Source of the DNA: Sanghuangporus weigelae
Taxonomy: Eukaryota; Basidiomycota; Agaricomycetes; Hymenochaetales; Hymenochaetaceae
Reading direction: 5' to 3'
Assembly (NCBI GenBank): GCA_033182465.1
Contig: CP137324.1
Span: 744,001 to 808,000, forward strand
Length of the DNA: 64,000 nucleotides
In this document: positions 34,237-47,252 of the stretch, one piece after another
How the letters are laid out: each line of letters opens with the position of its first letter
How positions within the stretch are numbered: the first letter of the stretch is position 1
Notes under the pieces: generated by a model
Seen by the model: only the letters and a program-made list of their open reading frames with translations
What the model was told of the DNA's origin: nothing
Databases searched by the model: none
Position numbers and translations under genes: made by a program

Positions 34237-37158
34237 ATTGATATGTTTAACCTATTTTCGCGCCATGCATTTAACCCCCTTTCTGCATTCCATCAGTATT
34301 ATCAGTACATTGCAATCCAACGGCCATCAAGCAGTGTACACGAAATACGGATTTCTAGACGGGAGGCAAATAATCAGTTTCTTCATGTTATGGAAAAGTA
34401 TTTCCTAACTCACTGAATATCCGTTAGATCAAGGAAAGCGTGCTTCTCTCGTTCCCTTTCAATATCTTCGTCTGTCCACCCGTTTCTCGCCTTCAGTTCT
34501 GCAACATGAGCTCGTTTCTTCGCATTTAGGCGGAGATTGATGAAACGGAGAATGTAGCAGATGAATAACTGAGAGGCAAGTAGGACGAGCATTGATATCT
34601 TTCCCGGCAGGTAGTCTGACATAAGTCAGTCATGAGCACCTTTCTCGAAGTTTAGTGGGTCCTGAAAGGGATCCGCACCTGGTGCATCTCTGGGCAAGAA
34701 AGTCTCTGTTCCAATCGCATTTCCTAAGCTAAAAGAGACAAGGGTCATTGCATTTACCGTGACTTTCTTTGTGTGCCCGCTGGTATTGCTCGCGTTGTAT
34801 GCATAAAGAAGTGCAAGTGCACAACCATCGAAGTTTACGATCCAGGACGCTAAAGAGCAACGGAGATCAATAGTTAAGCTTCTGGCATAATAGCGGCTGA
34901 GGGATTGACTTGCCGAAAAGGAGAGCTCCTTTCTTTCCTGAGTCATTCAGACCGACCAACATGGCGGCTCCGATAATCGTAGGAATCAACGATAGCACAA
35001 TAGGGACCATCCGCTGATTCTGAGAAGACACTCGTCAGTGATCTAAAGAATAAAATCAAAATGAATCAATTCACCCTTTTATCGGCGTACCAACCTAGGA
35101 CCAAAGTCGCGAGGGCTCCAACAAGACCTCCGGGAGTGCCCAGAATTAGTGCTTGCTTGGAACTATGTTAAATGTGAGCGTCGCTTCGGAGATGATTCAT
35201 ATATACTTTCGTACGTATAGCCGAAGTTCTGATCACATAGAATCAGTACTAAGTTCGCTTCGTAATATGTTCTACGGATGCTGATACCTTTACGATTATA
35301 GAGCCAACTGTAGGCCACGGTTAGCGATCCGATCTCAATCAGTGGAGACAGCACAATAACTCACAGCTACCCAGTCCCCCGTTCGGGATGTTCGCTAAGA
35401 GAGCACCATTCATTTGTGTCTAAAGACACGGCGTAACAAGCATATGTATGTACTCACTGACCAGAGTTGAAAGTACAACCAGCCATGTCCGGATATCCAT
35501 TAATGCTTCGATGATCTGTGCCTTCTTGATGGTCTTGTTTTCCGTCCCGCATTGATCATCTCGGACACGTTCAAGAGCAGCGATACGCTCCTCGCGCGTC
35601 AGCATGTTTGCAAGCACCGGAGAGTCAGGCATCCAAATGAGAACGGCTATACCGACCACTATAGCAAGACCCCCGAGCATAAGGAACAGAATGCGGTAGG
35701 ATGCAAAATTCTTGTCTGAATCGAAAGATATCCCCTGAAAACATCTCATTAACATTACCAGACAAATAAAACGAGAACAACTCACATAGGCAACGAAACC
35801 TCCGAAGACGGGAGCCAAACCAACCTTGATAAAAATTCAGGCAAGTAGAGAAGAAGTGCTGAGGAACATACCATAACGTAGAACCATGCAATCCTTTGGG
35901 ACTTCGAGAATAAAGCGATTGGCTCAAGGTCTTCCTCATATAAATGTCTCTAAACATACCTGCTCGTTCTTCTTGTAAAACATAGAGATGATTAGAACCA
36001 AAATCGGAGCGACACAACTCTCAAGCATCCCTGACCATACGTATAATGGTCAGTGGGTATCGCCATACTTATTGAAGGAAGTATTTGATATACCTAGAAA
36101 TATGCGCAACGCAAAGAACGGAGCAAACGTGGTGGGAACAGCCTGGAGCATCAAGATGACTCCCCAGAGTACGACGTTGACACCTTAATAGACACGGACG
36201 TGGATATTCTGTTGTTGACTTCCTCAGGCCGAGATTCACTATACTCACCAAGGTATTTACCAAGCCTCAGCTTCTGCGCGATGTATTGAGTTGGAAACTC
36301 CCAAATGAAAAATCCTTGGATTACAACTATTGTAAGAGTGTTCTCTCTTTCAGAACAATTACTAAAGGCGCTTACCAACATAGAAGGCTAATGCAACGAG
36401 ATTGTAATTCTTTGGCGAGATCGTTCATCGGCGAAAGGACTTTTAGGGCAAACATGTTTGCTGACCTGTCCAGTTATAGGAAATCCCATGATGCTGTATA
36501 GAATTAATTATTGTCTGCTATGGTACACAGAAGAAATCGAGTACCTTGCATAATTCAGCGACGTTTTATCGCTAGTGAACAAGTATTATACATTTGTGGC
36601 GATGCAAACCGGCAAAAAGGAGGGAGTTCTTGCTTACAGGTACTGAGTAAAATAAACTGCAGCACTCAAAGGAGGAATCACCCAGTCCTGATCAGACAAA
36701 AGACATGAGCAAAATTCTGCGAAAAGGACATTGGAGACTTACAAGCTTCTTGCGCAGCTTCAAGTTATATTCCTTGCTGAATTGTGCAGTCCGACGCATA
36801 CCCACAAGCTCTAGAGCCTCGTCTCCATCTGTCGCATCGATAGAAACTTCATCAGACGAGACCTCATATGACGGAGCCTTTTCATCTTGAGGCATGTTCG
36901 AGTGCATTTTCTCCTGAGATTGGTCTCTGTGCTCAAGATCTGTGATGCTTCGTTCTTGGATCGAGGCCATTTGCGGCTGTATCCACGGACGGTAGCAAGC
37001 AAGCTATAGAGCGCAGACCTCTGGAGGCCCTCCGGCACCAGATAAGAAAGACAGCAGGTGTAGAATGACTTCATTATGCCGACTTGGTGGGAACAAAAAC
37101 CAATAAAGCAGGAAGCATGCATGGAGTCGACAGTTAAAAATATAATCATCGCGGGCCG
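33815..37158 (-). repeat. Right arm of the large inverted duplication
   Basis: It contains the last epimerase exon, MFS copy 2 and its promoter in mirror order to the left arm. Identity with the left arm is uneven: one MFS exon (35458-35734 against 30921-31197) differs at about 8 of 277 bases, while the first MFS exon and introns are much more diverged. Confidence 0.88.
34327..36970 (-). CDS. MFS permease, Dal5/allantoate-permease family, copy 2
   Basis: This is a close paralogue of copy 1 with the same exon layout and an intact frame. It starts MASIQERSITDLEHRDQSQE and keeps GFFIWEFPTQYIAQKLRLG, GMLESCVAPILVLIISMFYK, GLAPVFGGFVAYGISFDSDK, NIPNGGLVGSIIVKNFGYTS and DYLPGKISMLVLLASQLFIC. It ends NPYFVYTA. 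The first intron has a normal GTAAGT donor, unlike copy 1, and contains a stop. One intron (donor at 34913 on the minus strand) keeps the GC donor GCAAGT found at the same place in copy 1. Copy-specific changes cluster in the N-terminal cytosolic tail and in the TPGGL-to-Y-A-D-K segment, so substrate range or regulation may differ. Confidence 0.87.
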
Positions 37159-37480
37159 GAGAGAACTTTAGATAACGACATGGCGGAGTGGGCCCGTCTT
37201 GAACTTATGGCCAGGCGCATGATGCACAGTAACTGTACATGTTGCAGTTGCGGGCAATAACTCTTACTTGTTGAGCGCGATTCGATTGAAAGAAGACGAA
37301 AACGCAACTTTGATTATATAATGACACGGATCGTAAGAGCGTCGATCACCGGCTTGTGTCGGCAATGGCTGCAGGTTGAGGTTCACGCGCTCTTCTGACT
37401 TTACCTCTTGCCCCACGGAATTTGCAGGACCTCATCTTAGACTATTTCACGCTATCTTCACCTTGTAGCCAACATAGACA
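37159..37480. promoter_or_regulatory. Upstream region of MFS copy 2 and the AVT-like gene
   Basis: This divergent intergenic region between MFS copy 2 (-) and the AVT-like gene (+) includes an AT-rich TTATATAATG at about 37313-37322, some 160 bases before the AVT ATG, which could act as a TATA element. Confidence 0.4.
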
Positions 37481-40382
37481 ATGTCCTCAAACCCTTCTCG
37501 TCCGCTAGACATCTCTTCTCCACGACGCAATCCAGATGAATTTGCCTCTTCCTCTGTCCGACAAACATCGGGCAGTCCAGCATTTCGATCTGGCACACCC
37601 ACGGCACGTCTGGGTGTTGCCAGAGCAGGTACACCATCGACACCGTCGATAGCCAACATACCGCCTCGGTTTGGTGGCGACGGCTCACCCGCAAGTGGTG
37701 GTGGTCTTCCTGCAAGCTTTAGCGCTCGTTCGCTTCGTCCGCGGACTCCGCAAACGAATGGATCGGATACTCCTATAGGAGTGCCTCTAGGTGGAAGTCC
37801 AGCAAGTGGAAGGTTGAATCTTGATGATGTGACGGATGAAGAGATGGCGCGTGTACTACGACGGCATCTCGTTCCTCGTCGTGGTGGGGACGCGAATGCG
37901 GATGAAACTCCTGCGGAATCAAGCCGACATGGGTCCGCTTCGGCATCGAGTACACCAAAACAAGTTCCCCAACGGGAAGATTCCGACTCATTTCCAATAC
38001 CGTTTGACGCTCCCGGGGGTGATATAACGTATGTATTGTTACTCTTGATAATCGTTCTACATACTCAAGAATCTACGACAGACATCCGATATACAAATGG
38101 CAAGCAGACCAACACCGCCAGGTTGCGCGTCCACGTGCAGCATCGTTCAATTCGCCACCCCCAGAACCGTTACATTCTCCACACACTGCATTCGAACACA
38201 TTCGAGAGCCGGGTGGCTTCCGGCGAAATTATGTACTCCATCGGGCCAACCAGCAGGGTGTAGAAGAGCCTGCCGTTTCAAATAATTTCATTGAATTCCT
38301 GTATCTTTTCGGACACTTCGTGAGTTTCGGACTTTGACGACGCCTATTCACATGATCTCATGACTGAGGGTCATTTTATCAGGCTGGTGAAGATCTAGAA
38401 GAAGATGAAGAAGATGAGGAGGAGGAGGCAGTCCTCCAAGGTGATCAAGAACAGGCTCTAGCGGCTCCTTCAGGTTTGTTATTAGCTCAAATAGATATTT
38501 ATCCGTTATCATTCAGCCTTTTTCTATTTTTAAAAAACTTTAGAATATGGAAGAGCACCGGATTCTATCAAGACTACGGAGACTGCGCCACTCTTGGGTT
38601 CTCGATCAATAAGCAAACGTTCACTCTCAAGGGCCAAGCGCGCGGCGCGTCGAAGAAGTGTTGGCCCTGATGCTCACGGAGACGCGACCGTGACACAGGC
38701 TATACTTATGGTGAGATTAATACTAGATATGATTTTCCCCCTCCACCTGACCCTCTTGGTAGCTTTTGAAATCTTTCGTTGGGACAGGTGTATTATTCCT
38801 AGGCAAGGCGTAAGTTTGATTTCGATAGCTATACGCGTTCCTTTTGGTTATATGTGACGCTTTTATTTAGCTTCTATAACGGCGGGATCTTATTTTCTTC
38901 CATTACTATGACTGTCATTGCTTTAATATCGCTATATTCTTTCTTGCTTCTCGTGAAAACGAAGCATGTCGTACCTGGTAGTTACGGAGGTAAGTGCTCG
39001 GTTTCAATCCACTATGTCAGGTGTTCATGCTGAATGGGAACATCAGATATTGGTGGCGTTCTTTATGGCCCTTGGATGCGCTATTCCATTCTAAGCGCCG
39101 TTACTTTGTCGCAATTGGGCTTCGTATGCGCATATACGATATTCGTTTCAGAGAACCTGCAGGCGTTTGCGCTTGCCGTTTCGCACTGCCTGCGCCTTAT
39201 ACCAGTGCAATATTTCATTCTGATACAACTAGTGATTTTCTTGCCACTGGCTCTTATCCGTAACATCGCCAAGCTGAGCTCCGCCGCTCTGGTTGCGGAT
39301 GTATTTATCCTCGCTGGCTTGGTGTACATATTCGGAAGCGAGATTGCTATTATTGGCAGCAGAGGAATTGCGAAAGTCGAGCTTTTCAACCCGAAGGACT
39401 TCCCGTTGCTTATAGGGTTCGTTTCTCATGGCTCATTTGGTTATAGGAGAGTAGATTCTGACTTGAGATTGCAGAACGGCTGTGTTCTCGTTCGAAGGCG
39501 TGGGTCTGGTGCGTCCTAATTACATCGGGTGCTCTACATGTACTCATGGAACACTATACATTTCAGGTTATCCCTATTTCGGACTCTATGCGCGAGCCGC
39601 GCAAGTTTCCGGCAATTCTTACAGGCGTTATGTTGTTCTTGATTGGTGAGTCTGAGAGATTGTTGATATTTATTTAAGTTGCACGTTCTCGATGACTCAT
39701 TCTACACCTCCATTTTAGTCCTTTTCGGTGGTGGGGGTGTCCTTGCCTACCTTGCGTTCGGTCCGGAAGTCCAGACAGTGGTGATTACGAACCTAAACTC
39801 AGAGAGCAAGCTCGTCCAAGCCGTGCAGCTCCTCTACTCGCTCGCGATCCTATTGTCTGTACCGTTGCAGTTGTTCCCGGCCGTACGTATCATGGAGAAT
39901 GGCCTATTCTCGCGCAGCGGGAAAGGAAATCCTGGGGTAAAATGGCGGAAAAACTTCCTGAGATTCGTGATTGTTATTGGATGTGCCTTGATTTCATGGG
40001 CGGGAGCAAGTGATCTGGACAAATTTGTCGCGCTTGTTGGGAGCTTTGCCTGGTCAGTCGGACATTTCGTGATATACTCTGTTCTAGAGCTTAGCTGATT
40101 GAACACTGACTTTAGCGTACCTTTATGCTACGTATATCCGGCGATGCTACATTATAAGGCTTGTGCACGGTCACGCCGAGCAAAGGTTGCTGATATTGCG
40201 TTAATGATCTTTGGCACCCTTGCTGCTGCCTACACGACCATCCAGACCATCGCGGTGCGCGCTATACTCCTTCCTACCTTTATTCATCCAGATCCACTGA
40301 CCTGGAATTACAGTTGATGGCAACGCCTTCGGAAGGCAGTCCTACTTTTGGGAACTGTGACAATTCCACTCCGCGTTCTTGA
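37481..40382 (+). CDS. Vacuolar neutral amino-acid transporter, AVT3/AVT4-like
   Basis: AVT3/4 export neutral amino acids from the vacuole to the cytosol. Twelve exons (37481-38028, 38082-38319, 38383-38473, 38544-38710, 38763-38809, 38871-38989, 39047-39416, 39475-39508, 39567-39645, 39719-40052, 40116-40254, 40314-40382) sum to 744 residues. The long polar N-terminal region (about 340 residues, S/P/G-rich, with an EEDEEDEEEE run) is typical of the subgroup. The AAAP core begins LLKSFVGTGVLFLGKAFYNG and continues with GDIGGVLYGPWMRY, FEGVGLVIPISDSMREPRKF, LAYLAFGPEVQTVVITNL and AILLSVPLQLFPAVRIMENG. About eleven spans are seen. The last short exon is the least certain join. Confidence 0.92.
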
Positions 40383-42669
40383 GTCTCACTGCGGGCTAGC
40401 ACTTTCGTAAGTATGGTCGATTATAACCGACTCCTCGGTTTCAAGGTGGAGGCATCTACACTCATTCACATTAATGGATCTGGTTTTACGATTTTACACT
40501 GAACTTGAACTGCATACATTTCTTCGCATGAATCATTGTACTGTAGAGCAAATACTCACGGACTACCAGGAGTAAATATATATCATTGCAAGTCGGAGCC
40601 GTTTTAGAAGCTTGAGTGAATATGTGTATATACGTGTATGAAGTTTCTTACAGTACTACATGTAGTAATCGATGTTAAGAAGAGTTATGCTTACCTAATG
40701 GATTTGTATGTACATGTATGTATGCTTCATATAAATTCAACTTGAATTGAACGGTCATGAAAGGGTACTGCATTTGTTATTCTATGACTTTTCCTGGTGT
40801 ATTTAAGTATCAGTGGGATCACGATAATCGTGATGGTCCAGTTGACCTTCGTCGATAAGCTCCCAAGGGTGGAGATGCTGTACGCAAGAGAGCAATTTGT
40901 AGCATTCTCACGAAGATATGCAAGGAGCAGCCGTGGTACCTTTACTCGAAGCATAGATTTTTACCTTTTCTGCCCTTTTCAGGGTGGTGGAGGATGGCTG
41001 TTCGAATGACGTCCGGATGTCTCGCATGCGCATGCTCTCTGGTATGGCCGTTATCGTTTGGCAACGCTTTGAAGCAAGTGGGGGCCGGGAGGCTGCATTG
41101 CGTCTGAAGGAACGGCAAGATGAGGCAGAGGAAGTGGGATGAGAGATGTACATATCGGCGCGTGACTGGACCTTGATAAGCATGGTGGTAGCGCAAGGCT
41201 CGCGATGTACTTTCTATACTTCATCCCTCCAAGGCAGATGGAATGCTGGCTTACTCACTCGCTTTACTGGATTTAATTTTATTTGTTGCTTATGAGACCG
41301 TTCATCTTGTATTTTCACTATTCTTGCAGCAAGACGATTCAGAATTGCCAATTCTATCGCTCCAGCATCGCTAGTTTAGTTTACTCGTGCCTCGTTTCCG
41401 ATGCTGCACTCAGTCCTGGAATGAATAGGCACCGGTGCTCACTTACCTACATAGTCGGATTCTTAGGCTTGTCGGTTTACCAAGGAGGTATTGGACGATC
41501 TTCTAGGTTATTCTCCTTGAATGCTTGATACCAACTTGCAATGAAGCACTGGGTAGTCGGTACCTACTTATAGCATCTTGAATAGCGCTGTTGATATGAT
41601 TTGGTATCGGTGGTGAAGCTTTCTGGGGAAAGGTTTGGACGATCCTTTCAGGTCAGGATTTGCCAGATTTGCAAATGTCTATGGAAGTGATTCTTGATTC
41701 TATGCTGTGCTCGAACTTGAGGGATGGAAATTGCCGAGCCGCGAGACTGCCTTTCACGCGTCTTTCGCGCGTGCATCTCATCTCATGGCGCTGATAGACA
41801 ACATCGGAGAAATGTGCAACGCATCTCTCACCGTATCTAATCTTGTCAAATCGCTGTGGGATTCTTCTCTCATTGCCAGTCCTCGTGCTTATCAACGTGC
41901 CAGCAGCATTTCTGGGGCTTCATAGCATTTTTCCGAATTCAATTCCAGGCAGTATTTCAAACCGCTCACAAGTGCTTGGACGTCCAAGTTGGGGCGTATA
42001 CTCCTTCGAGCGATGAAAGCTGTCGGTTGTCGGAAATATCACTCCTTGGTGTCCACAGTTGGCAAAGGGCAATCAAAAGCCAAACATCAACCATCGTCAG
42101 CCGACGTCGACTAGGGAAGGGAGAATAGATCAGAGATGATGCTGTTGCTTTGGCCCGCCGGGCCTGTTCGCCAGAGTGGGTCGATTGCCTTGAGTGGAGT
42201 ACCGAATTTCTCCCAATAAAGGCGAGAACACACGGGGACTCGTGAGGGAGAGTCTATCTTCCTAACCCTCTTTTTATTTCTTCTGTCGTGCTTGCTTGTT
42301 TCCCGGGCTACTGCCTGCTTTCGCTGCCGCGCCACTTCAGCCTGTCTGTCCATCTGAACCGTCTGTACGGTGCGCCTCTTGAGCTGCATACACGTTGCTC
42401 TGTTTTTGTCGGCCTTTTTGGCACCTATTCGCTTCGCCTCGCCTGCGGACGAGAACTAGCGACAAGTCCACTCCGCGGCCTCACTTGGGCCTTGACCCTC
42501 CACACTATATAAAGACGTCGACCGTCTTCTTTCCGAGTTTTGACCTGGTGTCTATAACGTCCCTTCGTTACCCTTTGCACAGCACATAGATCCCGTCATC
42601 CTGGCCACAGCTATTGGGGAAACGACACTACTAGCGGCGACGAAAGCGACGACTATCAGTTCCACCGAG
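40383..42669. other. 2.3-kb stretch without a supported gene
   Basis: Short open frames on both strands (up to 92 codons) show no family motif, ATG context or splice continuity. The first part is the AVT 3' flank and the last few hundred bases are a pyrimidine-rich promoter of the next gene. Nothing else is recognised. Confidence 0.55.
42506..42513 (+). promoter_or_regulatory. TATA box of the peroxiredoxin-like gene
   Basis: CACTATATAAAGACG, a perfect TATATAAA, lies 157 bases before the ATG at 42670 and is followed by a CT-rich leader. Confidence 0.55.
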
Positions 42670-45131
42670 ATGTCTGAAGGTGCCACGACGCCAACAACAG
42701 CATCGTCGACTAAAGAGAAGAAGAGACAAAGCCAATTAAAGCGCAAACCTCCTCCGTCATCAGCAACGCTCCTTGATCTTGAGGTAGTAGGCGACTCACC
42801 AAACGACCGTTACCCGCCATTTGATCTGGACGACCCATTCGCGTCATTAACGGAGTTGCGTCGGCGGCGAAGTCATAGTTGCAGTTACTCACTCCAGAGC
42901 GTAGCTGCGACTGGTGATCTGCATCATCAGACAACCGGCACTGCCCCATTTGATCTTCCGCACCTCAGCCCCAAAGCATTCCCATCTGATGTACAGCGGC
43001 GATACACGCTTACGGTTGCTTTGCCTAGTCCTCTGGCATTGTCTCCTGCAGATACCGCATCCCCGGCTGAGGTAGAATGCAGTAAAGAGACGCAGCGAGA
43101 GGACGCGTTGACCAAGCTCACCAAGTGTATGAGCTCAAGAGAGAAGACGAAATCGCTTGATAGAGACACAGCCTCAAACAGATCAGGAGATGGTTCTACA
43201 GGGCGGGCATCACATCAGGAACGTCATCGTAGATATACCCATATCTCCATGCTCTTCCGAACAGCTCCCCCGGCTCACCTGCCTGAAAATGGTGCTTCTG
43301 GTGCAATTACGCCCAGTCACACAAAAAGCCATTACATACCCCGAAAGGCATCTAGTCTCAGCTACATGTACACGCCACCTCTGACTCCGGACGTCAGTGG
43401 GAGCTCTTCCTCTTCGATCTTCGACCCGTCGATGATGCCTCCTCCCAAAGTCGAAGAGGATCCTATTCTACCACCAAAGAGCCCGACACCTTCGACGCAC
43501 AGTTTTGTTAAGAGGCTCCTTACGAAGCGCAGCGCAGGATTCTTGCCTTCTCTTCCGCGACGCAAAGAAAGCTTGGACGCCAAAGAATTGCCTTCCCTAC
43601 CGCCAAGTCCGACTCTTGGTGCGAAGCGTGACGCGGACAACAGTGCGCCGGGTGTTCCATTCCCTCGCTCTTCTGTGCAGGCTAGCATGTCCGATGTAAC
43701 ACTGCCAATAACTCCCTATTTTGAAAAACCAAAGACGACCGTGTCCATAATAGGTGCATCACCTCAGCCCCCACTCGTCTATGCGCGTCTCTTACCGCCT
43801 GATTGTGAGGGAGGCGGATACTCAACCGCGCCTGAGACGCGTCTTCCGCCAGGTGCGGAGCTTGATGCTGGGTTCGCACCTCCGAAGAAGATCAAGCTCT
43901 TCAGTTTCAGCTCGCGTTCGCTTCTTCGCTCACGAGTAGACCTCTATGAGGCCGCAGACGAGATCGGGAAGAAAACAATTCTTCCCGAATCACCTAAAGC
44001 GGAGTTCGATGAGTTCGCGCTGCCGACTCCGAAGCAGTTGCTCAACGCTTCGTCGCTGGCTGTCGTCTCGGAAAGTGGTGTTCACGTCCGGTTTGGCGAT
44101 ATTTGGGAAAAGCAGAAGACAGCGGTTATTTTCATCAGGCACTTTCGGTGCGTCATTTTTTCCTCCTCAGATGACACTCCATGTCAATGAATTTACTGAT
44201 GATGGGAATCTAGGGCAACTGCATGTCAAGACTACGTGCGCTCCATCGCATCTGAAGTTGATGTAGAAGCGCTGGAGAAGGCTGGTCTGAAGATTGTGAT
44301 CATTGGTATGGGCTCCTCTTCATTGATCACACCATACAGACGTGAGTACCGATTTTGATGGTGTTTCCCGTTCCCATCCCGTTTTTTCGTACGGCATCAC
44401 AACTTACGTCTATTGCAGAACTCACGGGTACGACGTTCCCGATTTACACTGACCCGACACTCGCTGTATACCACGCTCTCGGGATGACACTCCGTTCGTC
44501 GGATCGAGGCTCCGCCTCGGAGCGTGGTCACTACATCGCTTCTCGAGGCGGCGCTTTTGATAGTTTGCGTCGCACAATCACGGGAGCGACGCGTCTCCCG
44601 TTGTTTGAACGCGCAGGCGACACAACACAACTCGGCGGTGAGTTCATCCTCGGTCCGGGCGTGAACGAATGTGCATACGCGCATCGGATGCGCACCACGC
44701 GTGCGCATGCCCCGATCTTAGATGTCGTCTCGGCGAGTGGGATTCAAACTGCTCGTACGCGTCGCGTGAAGAGGGGTATACGTTTGCGGATGATTGGTGG
44801 GACACTCAAGCTCGGCAGTGAAAATGAAATGGAGAATGAGAGAAGGGAGAGTATGGACGATGAGGATGCATGGATGGCTAGGAGACGGAGGAGTCTTGTA
44901 CGGCTGAAGAAGAAGCGTCAGCGGAGACGCGCGGGGATCGGTCTGGGTGCAAAGCAGGAAAGTGTTACTACTGCGAATAGCAGCACTTGCGCGTTGGAAT
45001 CCGTCGAGTCAGACGATGCGAGCAAGACATTTGTGAATGAGGCAAAGCATCAGGGCCGCTTCTCGGTCGTTGAAGAAGAGGACGATGAGGGTCCCGACGA
45101 TGCGTACGACGCGACTCTTGGTGGTCACTGA
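42670..45131 (+). CDS. AhpC/TSA-type (peroxiredoxin-like 2) protein with long disordered flanks
   Basis: Three exons (42670-44147, 44214-44341, 44419-45131) give 772 residues. The first 460 are Ser/Pro-rich and disordered. The thioredoxin-like core starts FDEFALPTPKQLLNASSLAV, then VRFGDIWEKQKTAVIFIRHF, ACQDYVRSIASEVD, AGLKIVIIGMGS and GTTFPIYTDPTLAVYHALGM. It ends with GGEFILGPG and AHRMRTTRAHAP. This is the AhpC/TSA antioxidant family (FAM213/PRXL2-like) common in basidiomycetes. Relatives usually carry C-x-x-C before QDYV. Here the segment reads RATACQDYV, so only the second cysteine remains. The C-terminus is basic, then acidic. A redox role is uncertain. Confidence 0.86.
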
Positions 45132-45925
45132 TTCTATCCCAGGCATGCACTTTCCGGCGTTCCATTCTACTGCACGTCCGCGAATACTCCCGCGTCAGCA
45201 TATGCATTCCTATATATTTACCCATTTCATTATACTGGTATAACATCACAGGCTTTCCTCTAACTTATTATGCATTTCGTTCTTGTACTTTCTATGACTC
45301 CTACATCCCATTACTCCTATCCTATCCCATGAATGGTATGGTTGTTTGTACCACTTTTTTCGCATTGATTCCGGTTCCGGTTCCTGATTTCTTTGATACC
45401 TTCGCATTTTGTACACTTACTATTCTTTCACACACAATACTCTTACTTTTTCTCCCTTCTGATAATGCAGCATTTTCTCTCCTTTTAAATTCTATCTCCG
45501 CATTCTCCACTCCCTGTTTTGTCCTTTGTATCCCGAATCCGTGTCAGTGTTTACCGTCTCTGTTCAGCATGGACAAGTCGCTCTTTCAACCCTTTCCGCT
45601 CATTTCCTTAACTAACTCTCATGTACTATACACTGAGTTAAACTAGATCCGCTGAGTATGCCGAATTGAATCCTCGTTCGTTCTTTACCATTATCACAAT
45701 CACAATCAAGATTAAAGTATCCAATCGAGCGTCTTGAACATAGTACTCGAACGACTTGCGTGAGTCTATTGTAGTAGTATACAGCATTGCTAGTGATGGA
45801 TACGATCGGATTGTGTCCCAAGAGATTTGAAAACGGATTGCCAGAGATAAGAAACGATGATTCACACAGAGTACTCGTACACTAATTGCTTCTTTGGCTA
45901 CCATCATGTCGTTTCGTGTTGAGTG
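45132..45925. other. Tail-to-tail intergenic region
   Basis: This holds the 3' flanks of the peroxiredoxin-like gene and eIF6. It is T-rich with scattered short open frames and no supported gene. Confidence 0.6.
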
Positions 45926-47008
45926 CTATGCCCAGTTGTCGATTAGCGAGTCGCGCATCTCGCCGATGACTGCGGAGGAGTCGTGTCCTTGCAGTTCTGG
46001 GGGGAAGGAAATGCGTTTTTTTTTGTTAGTTCCATTCCAGTATCAATCAAGTGATATAAATGAAATGGGGCGGTGAGCAAATGATACGAAGATGATCATC
46101 AACGAAACATGGTAGGGAAGTGAAGTGATCGAGAGGGGATGAGAGTAATGTTGGTGTGAGGAAATGAATAATGGGAAAGGAAGGAAGCAACTAAAGGATA
46201 GGAAACCAAACCATGAACTCACTGAAGGCAGCTTCGATGACGCTGATTTCGGTCGCTGTTGTGTCTAACCCGGTGAATGCGCACCAGTCGTTTACGACGA
46301 GGCCTGCACCGATCACATCCGAGCCTCGGTTTACAGTGCCAGCCTGCAAAAGAAAATCCCGATGAACACCAAGACCAATCGCAGGAAGTGAGGAAGAGAC
46401 TGACCACTAACGGGACCTGCAGCAGACTGCTCAACTCGTCCTGGTCCTGTATGCTCGTCTTGGGGTGGACGAGCGCGCCCTGGTTCGAAAGCGCACAATA
46501 CGAGCCGACGAGGACGTTATCTGCCACCGTCTGCCTGAACACCTCCACCTTCAGCACATCCGCGACGATCTCCTCCGTCTCGCGATCCACGTCCGGATGG
46601 ACGAGCGCAACATAATCATTGCACGCAATCACGTTCCCCAGCGCGCTCAGTCGCTCTTCCACGCGCTGGATCGCTACGGATTCGGGTAGGGAATTGCGGA
46701 GATGCTGGAGCTCCTGGTCTGTTGCCGTCGATGGGACGAGCAGACCGTGTCGGTTTCCGGCCGTCAGCCGCCCGATGATGCGCGTCCCGCCGATGCTCGT
46801 CTGCACGATAGGCACCACATCCGCGAGCTCGGCCTCGAACGTGCTGTAGAAGTTTGTACTCCCTTGCAACGCGACGAGCGCATAGGAGTTTGTGAGCTTT
46901 GCGAATACGCCGATATCACTGCTGTTTTCGAATTGAGTACCTATATGCGGTCAAAGTTATTAGTACGAGAAACGAGATTAAAAGTGAGACTGCGCACGAG
47001 TAGCCATT
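45926..47008 (-). CDS. TIF6: Translation initiation factor eIF6 (TIF6)
   Basis: eIF6 binds the 60S subunit, prevents premature 40S joining and is needed for 60S biogenesis. The start [20 protein letters not shown] is split by an intron after the first codons. Family blocks follow: [34 protein letters not shown]-like text, [20 protein letters not shown]-like text, [54 protein letters not shown] and the C-terminal [20 protein letters not shown]. The length of about 245 residues is normal. The ATG lies 244 bases from the ATG of NDUFAF7 on the other strand. Confidence 0.96.
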
Positions 47009-47252
47009 ATATGAGAGTAACTGGGTATCTTCTTTCCTTTGTTTTCCTTTTCTACTTTCTGTTTAGGTCGTAAGTTGAAGTTGGGGAGGAGGGATGTGTT
47101 GTAGATGTGAGAGCTATAAATGCAATTTTTGGCACAGCACTTGGTTGAAGAACGGCGTTAGCCGATTCGACGGCACCGAGGTTCACGTTTTTCTTCCGCT
47201 CGTCAAGTCAAGTCATATCTCTCTCATCTCGAGTCATACCGTATCTTCCACG
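47009..47252. promoter_or_regulatory. Shared divergent promoter of eIF6 and NDUFAF7
   Basis: These 244 bases lie between two opposite start codons, with no other open frame of note. They must contain both promoters. Confidence 0.55.

Noticed and set aside
24849-37158. A secondary-metabolite or catabolic gene cluster (ABC transporter, two MFS, epimerase)
   Set aside because: There is no backbone synthase, transcription factor or tailoring set. The grouping is explained by the local inverted duplication beside an unrelated ABC gene.
41653-41925. Overlapping 70-80 codon frames on both strands in the 40.4-42.7 kb gap
   Set aside because: They have no motif, no conserved splice pattern and mutual overlap. 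This is typical of chance open frames.
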